Shown here in pieces: positions 1 to 11,788 of a stretch of DNA of 64,000 nucleotides. Under the pieces are notes generated by a model. That model saw only the letters and a list, made by a program, of their open reading frames with translations. It searched no databases and had not been told where the DNA came from. The DNA is from Maea johnstoni (Eukaryota > Annelida > Polychaeta > Spionida > Magelonidae). The DNA lies in contig OZ012700.1 in assembly GCA_963942565.1 (NCBI GenBank), forward strand, positions 32,819,040 to 32,883,039. The letters are read 5' to 3'. The position numbers and the translations under genes are program-made. Position 1 is the first letter of the stretch; the number at the start of each line of letters is the position of its first letter.

Positions 1-130
1 TTATGCATAGAAGTTCTTTAAACCAGCATCCCTTTTACTTTTAACAGATGTAATGATTATGCATAGAAGTTCTTTAAACCAGCATCCTTATACTTCTAAC
101 AGATGTAATGATTATGCATAGAAGTTATGA
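1..130. repeat. 56-bp tandem repeat, about 2.3 copies
   Basis: A unit beginning TTATGCATAGAAGTTC starts at 1, 57 and 112, giving periods of 56 and 55 bp. The third copy decays after about 16 bp. The first two units differ by a few substitutions and a one-base indel. The array is cut by the window edge, so its full length is unknown. It lies downstream (3') of the minus-strand gene that follows. Confidence 0.85.
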
Positions 131-223
131 AACCTTAACATTTAAACATGCAACAGAACATTTGAAATAACTTAGGAAATGAAGTGTGAATACACTTAGT
201 TTGTACGTGGCCTAACCAGTTAT

Positions 224-484
224 TCACTTCCCATCGGTCTGCTGGATTGCCAGAAATTTATCCAGAGAGGTAGCATTGAGAGTGAAGAACCTTCTAGCAG
301 CTTCAGGCTCATATACAACTGGACCATTGGGACAGAAGCAGAGCCAATCACACTGAAGACATGGGGTGAATTTGTTGAGTTTCCCTTTTGCCTTAGGAGG
401 AAGGAGACTACATTCCTCCCACTTGCATGAAGTCACTGCCACACCCTGGGATGCAAAATTTTGCAAGTCTAAGTAGCCCTCCAT
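224..484 (-). CDS. Cys-rich downstream ORF, probably the C-terminal part of the MDFAENF-family gene
   Basis: This 86-codon ORF overlaps the end of the 606-codon minus-strand ORF by 16 bp in another frame. It is rich in Cys (CKWEEC, then CLQC, then CFC), which suggests a small metal-binding tail. Members of this family often continue past the GHGKGPCDG core into a Cys-containing tail, so I infer that it is the same protein, separated here by a short indel or joined by splicing. It has no other clear identity. An independent gene this short and tightly overlapped is less likely. Confidence 0.45.
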   Translation of the reverse strand: MEGYLDLQNFASQGVAVTSCKWEECSLLPPKAKGKLNKFTPCLQCDWLCFCPNGPVVYEPEAARRFFTLNATSLDKFLAIQQTDGK

Positions 485-2289
485 AAACCATGGGGTGCAT
501 CAGATCCACTCATCACTGCATGGAGCATGCCAGTGCCCTTCACAGCTGCAATCTGGGCTTGAAGCATGTTCACCTCTTTCTGGGATAAATCATACTCCTC
601 TTGGCCAATCCAAGTGTAGTTTACAGCTCCACCAGTTTCAGATGCCCATTTGAAGAAGTCATCTGCATCAGCCATAGGAGTTCCATGTTTGCCTGCTTGC
701 TCAGCCATCCTTTTGACACTGCCCACAATGCCATCACAGGGGCCCTTCCCGTGACCTGACTCAAAGTATTTCCACCTTGCCTCGATGCCAAAAAATTCTT
801 TGTGATTAGCAACAGCATCGGACATCAACCTATTGTGATATTGTGAGAAGGGTCTATCTGTAATATAATGGACCATTTGGATTCCCTTTTCACTGATCAG
901 AGCTTGAAGGTCCTTCTTCATGAGTGCTTTCAGAATAGTGATCACCATACTGGAGTTGTGATAATTCAAAGGAGATACATAAACATAGCTTGTATGTTTC
1001 AACTGTTCTCCCACTTTGTAGTACACTACACAGGGGTGTAATGTAACAGTAGCCTGGTTCAAATATGCACTCTGGACAGCATCAGTATATGCACACGTGA
1101 AGTTTTCTGCAAAATCCATTTTGATTATGATGCGGTTAGCTGGCAGGTTTTCTTTCAGCTGGGTTAGCTGTGTGTACTGAGTACTGACAACCTTGACTCT
1201 GCGTTTGTCATCTCTCGCATCTAGAACTTTCTGCTGGACAGTAACCTCAGTGGCTGTGACTTTATCCACCAACCCCTTAACTGCCTCTTCCGTCTGGTAA
1301 GATTTCACAAAGACATCAGGACTTGGAGTGAGGGGTTCTGTGAGTACCTCCTTGTGTTGGTCACTTTTCTTTGCTGCAGTTTGTAGTTCATCCTCCACCA
1401 CATTCGCATAGATCAGTTTCTTCTTGATGCCAGCTGGGACTTTCATTGAAGTAAGGCTACTGTCTCGAATGAGCTTGATAGGCTTGCTGCGTGGTGTCTG
1501 AGCAGTGATGCCTTGCTCAGCTTGCATAGCTTCGAGTGGCACTACCACTGGAACTGGAGGAAGCACTGGAGACCACGGTCTATTGATCTGTACTGTAGTC
1601 CCCTGGCTTGGAGATGTGACAGTACTACTACTTGTCCTTACAGTAATGTCACTTGATCCTTTCTTCTCCATCTTCTTGCAGCTCCTTTGGTATTTCCGTT
1701 TCTGAGCTTTGAGATTCTTAATCTGTTCCTCATGTTTTTTAACCTGTTGGTTCAATTTTGAAACAGCTTTTTCGACACGTTTTCTCTTTTGAGTAGTAGA
1801 CTTTAGACCAGTACCATCATCCGTCTCATCATCAGCATCATCACTGGTAGATCCATTGACAGTTGACCAGTCCTCATCTTCCGCCACATCAGCCTGAGCA
1901 GCCAGTTTCTCTTCCAGTCTCTTCTTACGGTGTCTCCTGACCCTGCTTTTGGTTAACCTCCTGTTATTTGCCGTCTCTTCTTCTCTCATGTCTGCTACAT
2001 TCTTTTGATCACCTTTCACCTTTTCAATTTCCCTTTTCATGAAGGTAGCACCCAGATCAGCAAGTTTCTCCGCCCAATATCTTGGTTGCCACTCAGCATT
2101 GCTTAGGGGAAGGGGTCTTGCCCGGGTAGAATACATTATCCGGCTGAAAAAGTAAAGAAAAGTGTCAAAATAAGCCATGTCCTCAAAAACGTAACGCACA
2201 AATGAAACAACACGTAACGAAAATGTCCTCAACTCAAATCGAGATGTAAATACCCCCCCGCCATGTTGTTTTGATTCATTTACGAGCAA
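469..2289 (-). CDS. MDFAENF/GHGKGPCDG-family protein, transposase-like
   Basis: An open frame of 606 codons. Residues 82-130 are charged and rich in Arg/Lys. Residues 130-160 are acidic. A likely nuclear-localisation and coiled-coil stretch spans about 167-210 (KRKRVEKAVSKLNQQVKKHE). A Pro/Ser/Thr linker follows. The conserved core contains MDFAENF (391-397), YITDRPFSQYHN (475-486) and FESGHGKGPCDG (509-520). This core recurs in many uncharacterised invertebrate proteins. The spaced acidic residues suggest an RNase-H-like, DDE-type fold, which is inference. The first 51 residues are doubtful. Met52 (ATG at 2136) lies just after a pyrimidine-rich tract ending CAG on the minus strand, so the true 5' end is probably an exon beginning near 2143, and the start may be at 2136 or in an upstream exon. 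I saw no convincing terminal repeats, so domesticated gene versus transposon stays open. Confidence 0.75.
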   Translation of the reverse strand: MLVNESKQHGGGVFTSRFELRTFSLRVVSFVRYVFEDMAYFDTFLYFFSRIMYSTRARPLPLSNAEWQPRYWAEKLADLGATFMKREIEKVKGDQKNVADMREEETANNRRLTKSRVRRHRKKRLEEKLAAQADVAEDEDWSTVNGSTSDDADDETDDGTGLKSTTQKRKRVEKAVSKLNQQVKKHEEQIKNLKAQKRKYQRSCKKMEKKGSSDITVRTSSSTVTSPSQGTTVQINRPWSPVLPPVPVVVPLEAMQAEQGITAQTPRSKPIKLIRDSSLTSMKVPAGIKKKLIYANVVEDELQTAAKKSDQHKEVLTEPLTPSPDVFVKSYQTEEAVKGLVDKVTATEVTVQQKVLDARDDKRRVKVVSTQYTQLTQLKENLPANRIIIKMDFAENFTCAYTDAVQSAYLNQATVTLHPCVVYYKVGEQLKHTSYVYVSPLNYHNSSMVITILKALMKKDLQALISEKGIQMVHYITDRPFSQYHNRLMSDAVANHKEFFGIEARWKYFESGHGKGPCDGIVGSVKRMAEQAGKHGTPMADADDFFKWASETGGAVNYTWIGQEEYDLSQKEVNMLQAQIAAVKGTGMLHAVMSGSDAPHGLWRAT

Positions 2290-3340
2290 AACATTTCAAA
2301 GTTGTCTAAACTTACGGCAAATTACGCACAGACATCTTAAAATTTCTGTTAGCGGAGCTTCTATGCTAGCCTACCCCTAAAATGACACCGATTTTTCGAA
2401 GATCCCATGATTAGAAATCGAAAAATTTTATGAAAAAAACACTCACCGCTGATTCTGACGAGTCTGGCAGCATGGCTTAACATCCCTTCTTGACGTCAGA
2501 AATGAAAACGAGGCCATAACCTCATTATTTTAGTCTGTAGGCTTGTCGATAGATGGCAATGTCGGATTGCCTAGAAACTTACACAACGTTTGTACGTGAC
2601 GGTTTTTCGAACTTATGCTTCCCTGCAGGCTTAGAAATAATTCTTTCTGGATTTGTTACAATCGTTATTTGTACTATGCCTGAAGGTCTTTTAGATGCAA
2701 AAAGAAGATCTTCCACGAGTACATGTATAGGGAGGTATAATGCGATCGTAAGTTGCGCTAGTTATCGATACGCACCAACCTTACCCCATTTCGAGGTCTG
2801 TGGGCCTTTCTTAAAACTTGGTCTCAGACTTTTTGTTATTTTATCGAAAAGTTGAGATGTTTCCGCAGATGTAGAGACCAAAAAATCATTGAATACTATT
2901 TAATATGGTACATGTCCCGCCTAAAATAGCTTGATGCGAAATGTACAAACAAAAATTGAAGACACGTGTACAGACCTACCTAAAGTATATTTCAAAATGA
3001 AATATTCTGTTCTTGCGTCAGAAATATCAAAATTCAAAGTATTTCCAATAAATATAGATGAGGTTTTCCTAAAACAATCCGGTTTTTTAATCTTTTCACA
3101 CAAAATCATATTTTAACCTTTGCTGAGGACACGTTAGTCCGTTTCGCCTTGTTGCTCTTCCGGCCTCAGAAAAAAAATTTCTACTAGAGTTAGGACACTA
3201 GTTATGCATGACTCTGATGCACATTGATCCTAGCTACTGGCTGATACCAAATAAGCCAGTATTCATGCAGTATTTTTCCCTAGGGGGTCGAGGGTCACGC
3301 AAATCTCGTTATGTGGACCCTTAAGGGAGAATGGCTGATA
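2290..3340. other. Intergenic spacer, nothing recognised
   Basis: This AT-rich sequence separates the MDFAENF gene from unit A. It should hold the promoter and perhaps a first exon of the minus-strand gene, but no TATA box or donor site stands out. Short ORFs on both strands near 2550-2855 and 2921-3116 lack recognisable domains and look like chance. It has no counterpart before 25116, so the direct duplication begins to its right. Confidence 0.5.
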
Positions 3341-4682
3341 TAGAATCTGCATGTAGCTAAGTAAGATAATAATAAGATAGCCTCTTCTCCATACTGCCTA
3401 TGGTAAATATTTGTGGGGCGTAGTTTGGTTAGAAAGTGTATTCTTCTTTCCTGTCTTTTACCTCTCATATTTTACATCCTGCGGGGAAGGTACTTTTATG
3501 ATATATAATTCATTCCCCATTCGAGGACCTTACAGGTTATGTATACTTTGTATAAGCTGAATAGATGGTAGGGTAGAGGAAAACTATGTCAAAATTTTGA
3601 ATTCCTAAATATTTAGCATGAGTACAAATACATTGTATTGATATATTAAGAGGGATGATTAAGAATAATAAGGAAATGATTCTAAAAACTGTCAAGTATC
3701 AATGGGGATCATTTTGTAGGGATGGCTGGAAATCTGGGATTAAAAATATATCCTTATTCATCCAGCAGGAGGACTACTATGTATATATTTTTCTTAAATG
3801 AATGGTAAGAATGGACCTATTGAATTAGGTATCATGCATTTTTTCACAACTTTACATAATTCTCTTTTTAGAGTTTTGTATTTTAGAAAGGTACATTTCA
3901 GCTTTTTGGCTTCTTGAAGATATTGTAATGTAACTGTGGAAACATTTGTAAAAATGTCTCTTCTGTACTTGACTCCTTTGTAAAACCATTGTTTGTATAA
4001 ACCATAATGACTACAGATTTGAGAGTTGTGCCAAATTAATACGGAATATGCAATAACAGTATGCATGTTTTTCGAGTTATTGTAAGATTAAAGATTTCTA
4101 TTGTATCCCTCTAAAATCTGATGTCACATGTATTCTTTGTTTTGTCCATGAATATGTCATCTTATTTCATTAAACTTGTAACGCCTTATAAAAATATTCC
4201 ATCCTTACTCGTTATTTATTACCCTTCTTAGCCAAGTCACCCCCAAGTCCTAGCAAATAGAGCAACACTTGAGTCCACCAATATCAACAATATTCAGCCA
4301 AGACTTTCCCAGAATATGACTTCTTTTCTAAGATATGTATGTATGTGTCACAGCATGTTAATGTTCCAGAAGTAAATAAACGAATTGAACATGGGATATT
4401 CAGACTCAGTCTTAATATTTTGCAGATTGAAAATTGACCCTGTGCTACACTAAATGAATTAAACATAAAATGTTCAAGTCTTTTGAAGCTTTGAAGTTTT
4501 AAATTGAGTAGAATGTTCGAACTTATTATCATCTTCTCAAGCATAAAAAATAACCCTAGGCTTTTTAAAAGCTAAATGAGAAAATAAAATGTTCAGACTT
4601 AAGTATTTATTTTTATTAGGTTTAGAAATATATCTTATTTGGTTCCTATTACATCCTAAGAAGATATAGGTAGGGATTTCAT

Positions 4683-4748
4683 AATTATTATCATTACTAT
4701 TATTATTATTATTATTATTGTCATTATTATTATTATTATTATTATTAT
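4683..4748. repeat. (ATT)n microsatellite
   Basis: An imperfect ATT/ATC trinucleotide tract ending in ATCCCCCGCAAG. The same tract in unit B (26877-26949) has a different length, as expected for slippage after the duplication. Confidence 0.9.
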
Positions 4749-4938
4749 CCCCCGCAAGTTCTAGACAAACTCTTAAGCATGAATGGGTTAAGCTCACCTA
4801 AACTGTCAGGTGACCTTTGGCCGCTCCTAAGGGTTAATAGGTTGAGGGATGATATGTCCTTATATGGCTTGCAAGGAGGGGGAGATTCAAAGCTGACAAC
4901 ACTTGCATATACCTGTCCCCACAGTGCCATCTATGAAT

Positions 4939-5102
4939 CAGGGCTCGAAGTTAAGGGGTGTGGGAGCCCAGGGCTCTCATGATTTCTCCTGCGGCTCCCT
5001 CCTGCAGTGAGCTCAACTATATACTGATTTCTATACACAACACCTTGAAGTAGATTTTGAAGATGCAATTGGGCTCCCTGAAAAAGAAAATTTCAAGCCC
5101 TT
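4939..5102. mobile_element. Short hAT-like element of the CAGGGCTCGAAG family
   Basis: The left end is CAGGGCTCGAAGTTAAGG and the right end is AATTTCAAGCCCT, an imperfect inverted pair. TATGAAT flanks both sides (4932-4938 and 5103-5109), a 7-bp target-site duplication (8 bp with one mismatch). It is non-coding and contains GGGAGCCC/GGCTCCC motifs. Longer relatives lie at 15995 and 37680. The unit B counterpart was later split by a LINE. Confidence 0.7.
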
Positions 5103-7070
5103 TATGAATTAACCCTTATGCTGGTGCTGACTAATTTGGCCAATAGAAAATGATGCAAAAAAACCAAAAATAAATGACTAGAACCCTGGCATATGGGTAA
5201 TCATCTGAGAGTACTCAGTAGGAGCTATCCAATGAATACCAACATGACATGGTTTAGATGGATTTTCAAAAATAGTTACTTCCTTGACCTTTGGACAAAA
5301 GTAGCCTCAGCATGGGAAGGGTTTAAAAGGATATCGATCATTCCTGAATCTGGCCGTGGCGACATTCTAGTAGTTTATACTGATCCTTTATTGTATTTAG
5401 TTACTGGCCAACCTATATCATTTCTATATAATATTACATAGCAATAAATTCCAAGCTATCATGTCTGCCCCTTCAGCACAAAAACAGTGCTGCCATCTGG
5501 TGATAGCTCCCGACATGTTTCCTTACCCTAGAGATTTCAACTAGAAAAATGCATTGACAATCTGATACGACTTACTACTAAAGTTGTGGAGAAATTTGTC
5601 CGAGTTGTAGGAAGTTAGCCAGACTGGTGTATGAACTTTGTACCCAATGCAGTATTTGGACAGCTGACAAGATAAGGATATTATATATGGTATATGTCAG
5701 TAGACAGCTACATAGCCTAGCACCCAGGCCATACTCATGTCATCCCTTGGATAGACAACACCTGTAAAAATGCTGTTCTGAATGTTCAAATTATCTGTGT
5801 GTTGACTGTTAGCCGGCCTCCCAGGCCATATTCAATCTCAGGCATGTATCCCTGCCACCACATGACGGTGTCACTCTTCCCAATTTGAGCAGTTTTGTTA
5901 TTTATCATGGCATGATTTCAAGATTGTACCAGATTATCTTATACTTTGCTATTCAGTTATGCTAAACTGCACAATCTACAATATTCATGACATATCTGGT
6001 GTAATGATTTTATAATAGCACTATTTTGCAATAGCCCATGAGAAAATGTGGTGAAGAGTCCTGAATTGGCCAATCAGCCTGCCGGCAGTCCAGCGCTCTG
6101 ATTGTAAATACGACCACATGGGCTACATTCAATGACATCACTTTTCAGAAAATTCCGCGAAATAGTACCTGTTGTGGTGGCAGAGATATAATCGCATAGA
6201 TTAGATTGACGTGAGGAGAGTGGGCCATTATACGAATAGGAGGGAATTTATTCCTGGTGGAAACCCCACAGGGATGTCATATCTGTTCTATCATATCGAA
6301 CAAATACAAAACACAGAAGGGGGAAAAAATTACAAACACCAGAGATTTTGGATAAATACTCGTCGTCTGCCTTGTTGAACTAGTTTCACCGGTAGGTCAC
6401 TCGGCAAACTCTGTAGGTGTTCATGGGTATTCTTCGGGCCAGCGGTAATTAGTCAACTAATTCATGGCTGTTGCCGTGAATTATTCAACTATTTCATAAG
6501 CTGTTAAGAACAACAGCCTGTCACGAAGGAGTGAGGAAATCATGACGATTAATCCATGGCCCTTGACCAACCAGAATCAAGAATCTTCACGTGAGGTATA
6601 ATAAATCTAGATGTCATCCCTTGTGGATAGATGGCACTGTGGGATACTAGGAGGGAAATATGTTATTACCAGTACAACCCCATCATGTGGCATTTCTGTG
6701 AACTAAAAGGCCATCAGTAGGTCCCAAGCAGTTATGTAGTATAGGAGGCATATATTTGTATATAATAAAGTAAAACACAGTAATGCCTAGTAGCTAGGCA
6801 GGTTGTCTGTATGAACTGCAAGCACTGATTCATATGTGATATCATTAGTGCTGCACTCACCACTCACAAACTCGAGTAGCTTGAGCACTGGGGCAGGCTC
6901 GCTGAGCTTGAGCTGAAGTGGTCAACTCGTTAACTCGTCTATGTTGGGAACACAAACGTAACACAGAACCTAACACACCTTCTTATAACTTTATCGCTGT
7001 CATGTCTTGTGTACAATATCCAATGTACACAGTCAGTGTTGAGTGTTAAACTGACCTTTGTTCCTCATCA
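5103..7070. other. Non-coding spacer of unit A
   Basis: No gene is supported here. The 82-codon ORF at 5193-5441 is conserved base-for-base in unit B (28334-28582), but so is all surrounding DNA, so its conservation says nothing about coding. It shows no domain and is probably chance. The part at about 5395-5790 recurs in more diverged form at 40279-40700. Hence it is a dispersed repeat as well as part of the large duplication. Confidence 0.55.
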
Positions 7071-7290
7071 CAGAGAAATACATCCCCTTGAACCGCAACG
7101 CCATAGGCACAGCATGCTAGCACCTAGGGTATGTGCGCCTCGGGTTACACGGTGTAGCCTTGGTCACGTGATCTGATCTGTGCAATTAGCATGCAGCATC
7201 CTTTCTAGGTCAGATAGTTGCCAAGGAGATGGGAGGCAGCGACATTTGATGATGCATGGACAGTGCCCGATCCCGGTCTACTCATCTCAG
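7071..7290 (+). mobile_element. 220-bp hAT-like MITE (family CAGAGAAATACATCCCC)
   Basis: It runs from CAGAGAAATACATCCCC to GGTCTACTCATCTCAG. CTCATCA flanks both sides, a 7-bp target-site duplication. The ends form a weak inverted pair (CAGAGA and CTGAGA). An inverted copy of exactly the same length at 20442-20661 is flanked by TTATTAAT. Termini beginning CAG with 7- or 8-bp duplications suit hAT-type elements. There is no coding capacity. Confidence 0.75.
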
Positions 7291-8928
7291 CTCATCAGCA
7301 TATTTTAAAATGAAATAAACAAGGCTATGTTAACAAATCTCCACCAGTAAATATTTATTTCTTAAAAGCTGGGCTGGAAAATGAGTACTTTTGTGGAAAT
7401 CTGAGCGTCCGTGAGCCCATGTGCTCACGAGTCACAAGGGTGGTGCGCTCATGAGTTGATCTCCCTCTGTGAGTGCAGCCCTAGATATCATAATACACAT
7501 TAACCCTTCCAATGCAGACACTACTTTCGTCCAAAGCACATGGATGCACAGATTTTTGAAAAACTCCTAAACCCTGTCATGTTGCTACTCATTAGATAGC
7601 TCTAACTGAGTATTCTCATATGAGTACATATATGCCAAGGTTTAAGTCATTTTTCAGCTTTTTTGTGTCATTTTATGAAGCCAAAATTAGCCACCACCAG
7701 CATAAGGGTTAAAGCCAATTGCTAGGCTAACAGTATAGTCTAGCAGCCAAATCCTCATAAGGCCCTAAAATGTCTTATTTCTTGGTGGCTAAAGAAAGGG
7801 GAGTACCTTGGATTTATGAAAGTGTCGTGCCACCATCTGGGGACATAGTCAGTTTGGCCATAGAAGCGGTCAAGCTGACCACCACAGGATAAGCCAGGTG
7901 TCCAATTCTATTGCAAGTATATGGGAGAAAATGGGAACATTTGTGGTAGGCTGAACCTTTTGGTAGGTTACCTTTTGAAGTAGTGGCCAGCAAGCACAGT
8001 CTAAGCCAGGATTTTAAAAATGCCTGTCTAAAACAGCAATTCCAAAATTACTGCCCGTCCAGATTTAGCTACCCAACTATTTCAAATCCTTATACTAACT
8101 ACTTTTAATAGCATATTGTGTCAAAAAGGGCAATTTAGACTTCATCCACGTCATAGAATATGGGTTGTTAAGAAATTATTGTGATATTACCCCAAAAAAG
8201 AAAATTGAAAATTCTTCATAGAAATTTTGCCTGTCCAAAATATAGGTTTTCAGGAAACTGCCTGTCCAAAAGACAGGTAGGAGGGGTCCTGGCTAAGTCC
8301 CTGACAGCAAGGCAGCCTTCTCATGGGAAAATAGGATACAAAGAAATATTCTAGAGACAAGGAATTATTCCTATTAGACTTACTGAAATTTTCACTGAAA
8401 ATATGGTTGTGTCCAATCGCACAATTTATACAAAACTAAAAATTAAAATGTGAGGATCATTGTTCTCGATAGAGAAAATTACAGCAAAGATCTGGTGACC
8501 AACACTGTCCCAAATATTGTCTATGGGTTCAGACAACCATTCTCATCAAAAGCACCTAAAATAGCCCTATAATCAGCCCTATTGCCAACATCTGAAACAG
8601 TACACTTTTTTCCTGAGCAGTTGGATTTTTAGTTTCAGGGCAAGGCAGAAAGAGCGACTGCTCATTTCAGGTTTACGCAGCTGGCCTGAATAAACTGTTT
8701 CCTGCAGCGTTACCTACTATGGTTGGAACTTTGAAGTGGTCTACTCACCAAGTTTTTATAGGGTGAGCCTCTTACAATGCAGACACCAACATAAGTTTCA
8801 GGACTAACTTACCATGCCGGGAAAGTAGATTTTTACTGGCCCGACATAATTTTTGGCTTGCCCGAAATAAGTTGTAACATATGCTAGAATGTCATGTATT
8901 ATTTCTCATGGATTCAATGATTTTAAAA
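7291..8928. other. Non-coding spacer with degenerate GCCTGTCC-type repeats
   Basis: No gene is supported. About 7998-8305 holds a degenerate element whose ends read AGTCTAAGCCAGGATTTTAA and CCTGGCTAAGTCCCTG, a relative of the CAGGGTCTTAGCCAGG family. Its interior carries repeated GCCTGTCCAAAA motifs. Unit B lacks about 130 bp at 7910-8030. From about 8779 an element starting GACACCAACATAAG begins, related to the one at 10507. Confidence 0.55.
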
Positions 8929-9448
8929 CATACCTGTCAACTCTACTGATTTGAGCAGTACTCTACTGATTTCAGACCCCAAAATTGCTGTCTACTGATT
9001 GAGCACCTGATTTGAAGAAATCTACTGATTAGCTACTGATTTTGCTGACTTGGAAAAATTCCCCATCTTTTTCTCAGCAAGTATTCATAGCTAATCCCGT
9101 ACTAATTGGAATTATCACAAAATGTCATGTGTTGTTCTATGGGATTAAGTGCAGTGTGGGCTTATTATTATTATGGGCTAGCATCATCAGATAGCATCTC
9201 GTGAAAAATCTACAATGTCTTACAAAGAAAATTCCCCACCTCATAATAAACACAGGTATCTTTGTTTATCTAATGACAAGATCGCTTTGAGAATATTCTT
9301 TGAAATATGATTGCCCGCTCCTCAGCTAAACTACTTACCTGAACCCTGGTGGCCAGGATTGGAACTAAATAAAATGCTGTGAAAGAGGCTCCAAAAGTGA
9401 ACTGGGTGAAATCTCCTGATTTTGGATAGTTAAATGTTGACAGGTATG
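8929..9448. mobile_element. Inserted DNA element with CATACCTGTCAAC ends, unit A only
   Basis: The ends are a perfect inverted pair: CATACCTGTCAAC on the left, GTTGACAGGTATG on the right. Unit B reads straight through (TTTTAAAACCATTTTC near 31926), so B is the empty site and this insertion postdates the duplication. TTAAAA lies on both flanks, and with flanking bases this may be an imperfect 8-bp duplication. It is 520 bp, full of TCTACTGATT motifs, and non-coding. The superfamily is unsure, hAT-like at best. Confidence 0.75.
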
Positions 9449-10506
9449 TTAAAATCATTTTCTTTTAAATTTTGTTGCATCTTTAGCATATTTCTGGGTA
9501 TTTGTGCTATTTTTTTATATATAAAAAATATGTTGATCTCAGGAAATCAGCTTACCCATTCGGGCAAGTGAAAATTAAAATGTTCTCTCCCAAAAGCCCT
9601 TTTTTCAAAAATTCACTTGCCAGGGCAAGAACTTATAATTGTTGGTGCCTTAACTGCAGCATTGTGGGCCATTCTTATGGTGCAGGATTTACCTTTAAAA
9701 CAGTGATTTAGGGGCATTTGATCATGGAGCAAAGTAGATTTTGCTACCAGATGTTAAAATATAACGGCCAAGTTTGCAAATGGACATGTAAGTTAGGAGC
9801 ACTTTGAGAAATGAATGTAATTTTGTTTTCGCTTTTCATCTCCACTTATTTTTATCATATACTAATAGGGGCCCAAATGCCAATATTTTTCAGAATTTTC
9901 TTTGGGACAATGCCTCCAGACACCCTAGACACCTAGTGAAGACAGTGTGATCCTTGCACACACATGGATTTATTTGCTCCTAGATAATAAGTCCTCCGAG
10001 TCAAATCTGATCCTGTCTGAAAATGTTAAGGTCAATACCTGTAGCATCACCTGACACTGTGACACCCCTTCATTTTATTTATATACCCTAGAAGATAATA
10101 TATATCAAACTGTGCCCACTTCTTGGCCCAGTCAGCATTATATCATGTTCTGAGACCCGTATATACTGAAGCAGGGTCTTAGTCAGGATTTCAAAAATGC
10201 CTGTCCAAAACAGCATCTCAAAAGTTTCTGCCCGTCCAGATTTAGCTACTTATCTACTTCAAATCCTTATACCAACTACATCTGATAGCCTTTTGTGTCA
10301 AAAAGGGTATTTTATACTTCAGCTCATGGTCTTAGCCAGTAGGGTGTCTGGGTGTCTTTTTGGACACCCAAACCCTTAAAAAGCACCCCTCACGACACCC
10401 AATTTTTTTGTAATGAATTTCTCAAGTATATAAATGAATGTTTTCATCAAAATATAATTCCAATGACATTGAATAAGGATGTTATGCCTTATTTTGATAG
10501 ATCTAT

Positions 10507-10815
10507 CAGGCACCAACATAATTCTCAGAACTAACTTGCTGTGCCGGGCAAGTTGTTGATGATTTTGACTTGCCAGACTCAAGTTTTGACTTGCCCGAAA
10601 TTAGTTATAACATATGCTAGAAAGGCATGTATTGTTTATCATGGATTTAAAGATTTGAAAACCAATATCTTTTCAGTCATGTTGCATTGTTTGCATATTT
10701 CTGGGTATTTGGCCATTTACAATGTGTTAAGCGTTCAGAAAATCAGCTTGCCTATTCTATTTTCAAAAAAAATCACTTGCCGGGGCAAGCGGGCTAGTAC
10801 TTATGTCGGTGCCTG
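10507..10815. mobile_element. Nested MITE with CAGGCACCAACATAA ends
   Basis: The left end is CAGGCACCAACATAA and the right end is TTATGTCGGTGCCTG, inverted with one mismatch. The inside repeats CTTGCCGGGCAAG-like motifs. A relative spans roughly 8779-9645 (GACACCAACATAAG to GTTGGTGCC) and carries the element at 8929 inside it. The target duplication is unclear. Confidence 0.65.
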
Positions 10816-11446
10816 TATATACATGTTTATGGTTGGAATCTGAGTATATTGTGGTCCCCCTTAAAAATTTGGACACCCAGAAATATTACAATTGCCAATT
10901 TCTAAATCAGCTATTTTCCTAGATTATGGTTTGCTAGAAAAAAATCATCATAGAAAATTTTGCCTGTCCGAAAAGGAGCTTTTCGGGAAACTGCTTGTCC
11001 CAAAGACAGGCTAGACGGGTCCTGGCTAAGTCCCTGTTAACTGCAAGTTATTTTTATGATTTAGTTTCCTGAAATCTGACATCATAGCAAACACATGGTT
11101 TCACTGGAAGGACCCAGCAACAATGATCTCAGACCAGGGTCTTAGCCAGGATTAAGAAACTGGGTGCCCAAAATTGGCAATTGTTAAATATTTTAGCATC
11201 CAATTTTTCAAAGGACACCACATTATTCTCAGATTACAACCATAAACATGCATTGACTTACTGAAATATAGTACTCATACAAAAGTGTCATAGGAATTAT
11301 ATAGAGGTGGAAAAATTTCAGTTATATGCTCAAAAGAGACATTTCAAGAAATGACTCACAGAAATATTTGGGTGTCCTGAGGGGTGCATTTTAAGAGTTT
11401 GGGCATCAAAAAAGAAAACCAGACACAGCGTCTTAGCCGATATTTG

Positions 11447-11788
11447 CAGGGCTCAACATTAAGAAAAAACTTCATAAGCCCAGCAGCGTTAGTTACCGAA
11501 ACTTTTACTAGCCCTGAAATACTTTACTAGCCCTGATATTAAAGACACCTCTTTTTAAATAGTGACCTCTGTTGATATCATAGCCTCTGTTGATAACATG
11601 AAAAGAATACAGTGTACAGTGGTAAATTGAGTTAAGTTATCATTCAGGTAAACAGAGCCAAAGGTGGGCTTCTTATTTTTTTAAGCGCTGATATTCTAAT
11701 TCTATCTAGCCCCTCAGGGAGAATTTACAAGCCCTGACTTTCAATAACTAGCCCAAGGCTACAGGGCTAGCCTTAACGTCGAGCCCTG
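11447..11788. mobile_element. CAGGGCTCRACRTTAAG element with 5-bp target duplication
   Basis: The ends are CAGGGCTCAACATTAAG and CCTTAACGTCGAGCCCTG. ATTTG flanks both sides (11442-11446 and 11789-11793). It is 342 bp and non-coding. An opposite-orientation copy sits at 13888-14241 with AGATA on both sides, so the 5-bp duplication is reproducible. I infer a hAT-like family with 5-bp target sites. Confidence 0.8.

Noticed and set aside
2553-2855. 100-codon plus-strand ORF with a MPEGLL motif recalling P-type ATPases
   Set aside because: The likeness is six residues long with no surrounding ATPase features, and the ORF has no other support.
5193-5441. 82-codon ORF identical in units A and B, possible conserved small gene
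   Set aside because: Surrounding non-coding DNA is equally conserved because of the recent duplication. No domain or codon signal is visible.
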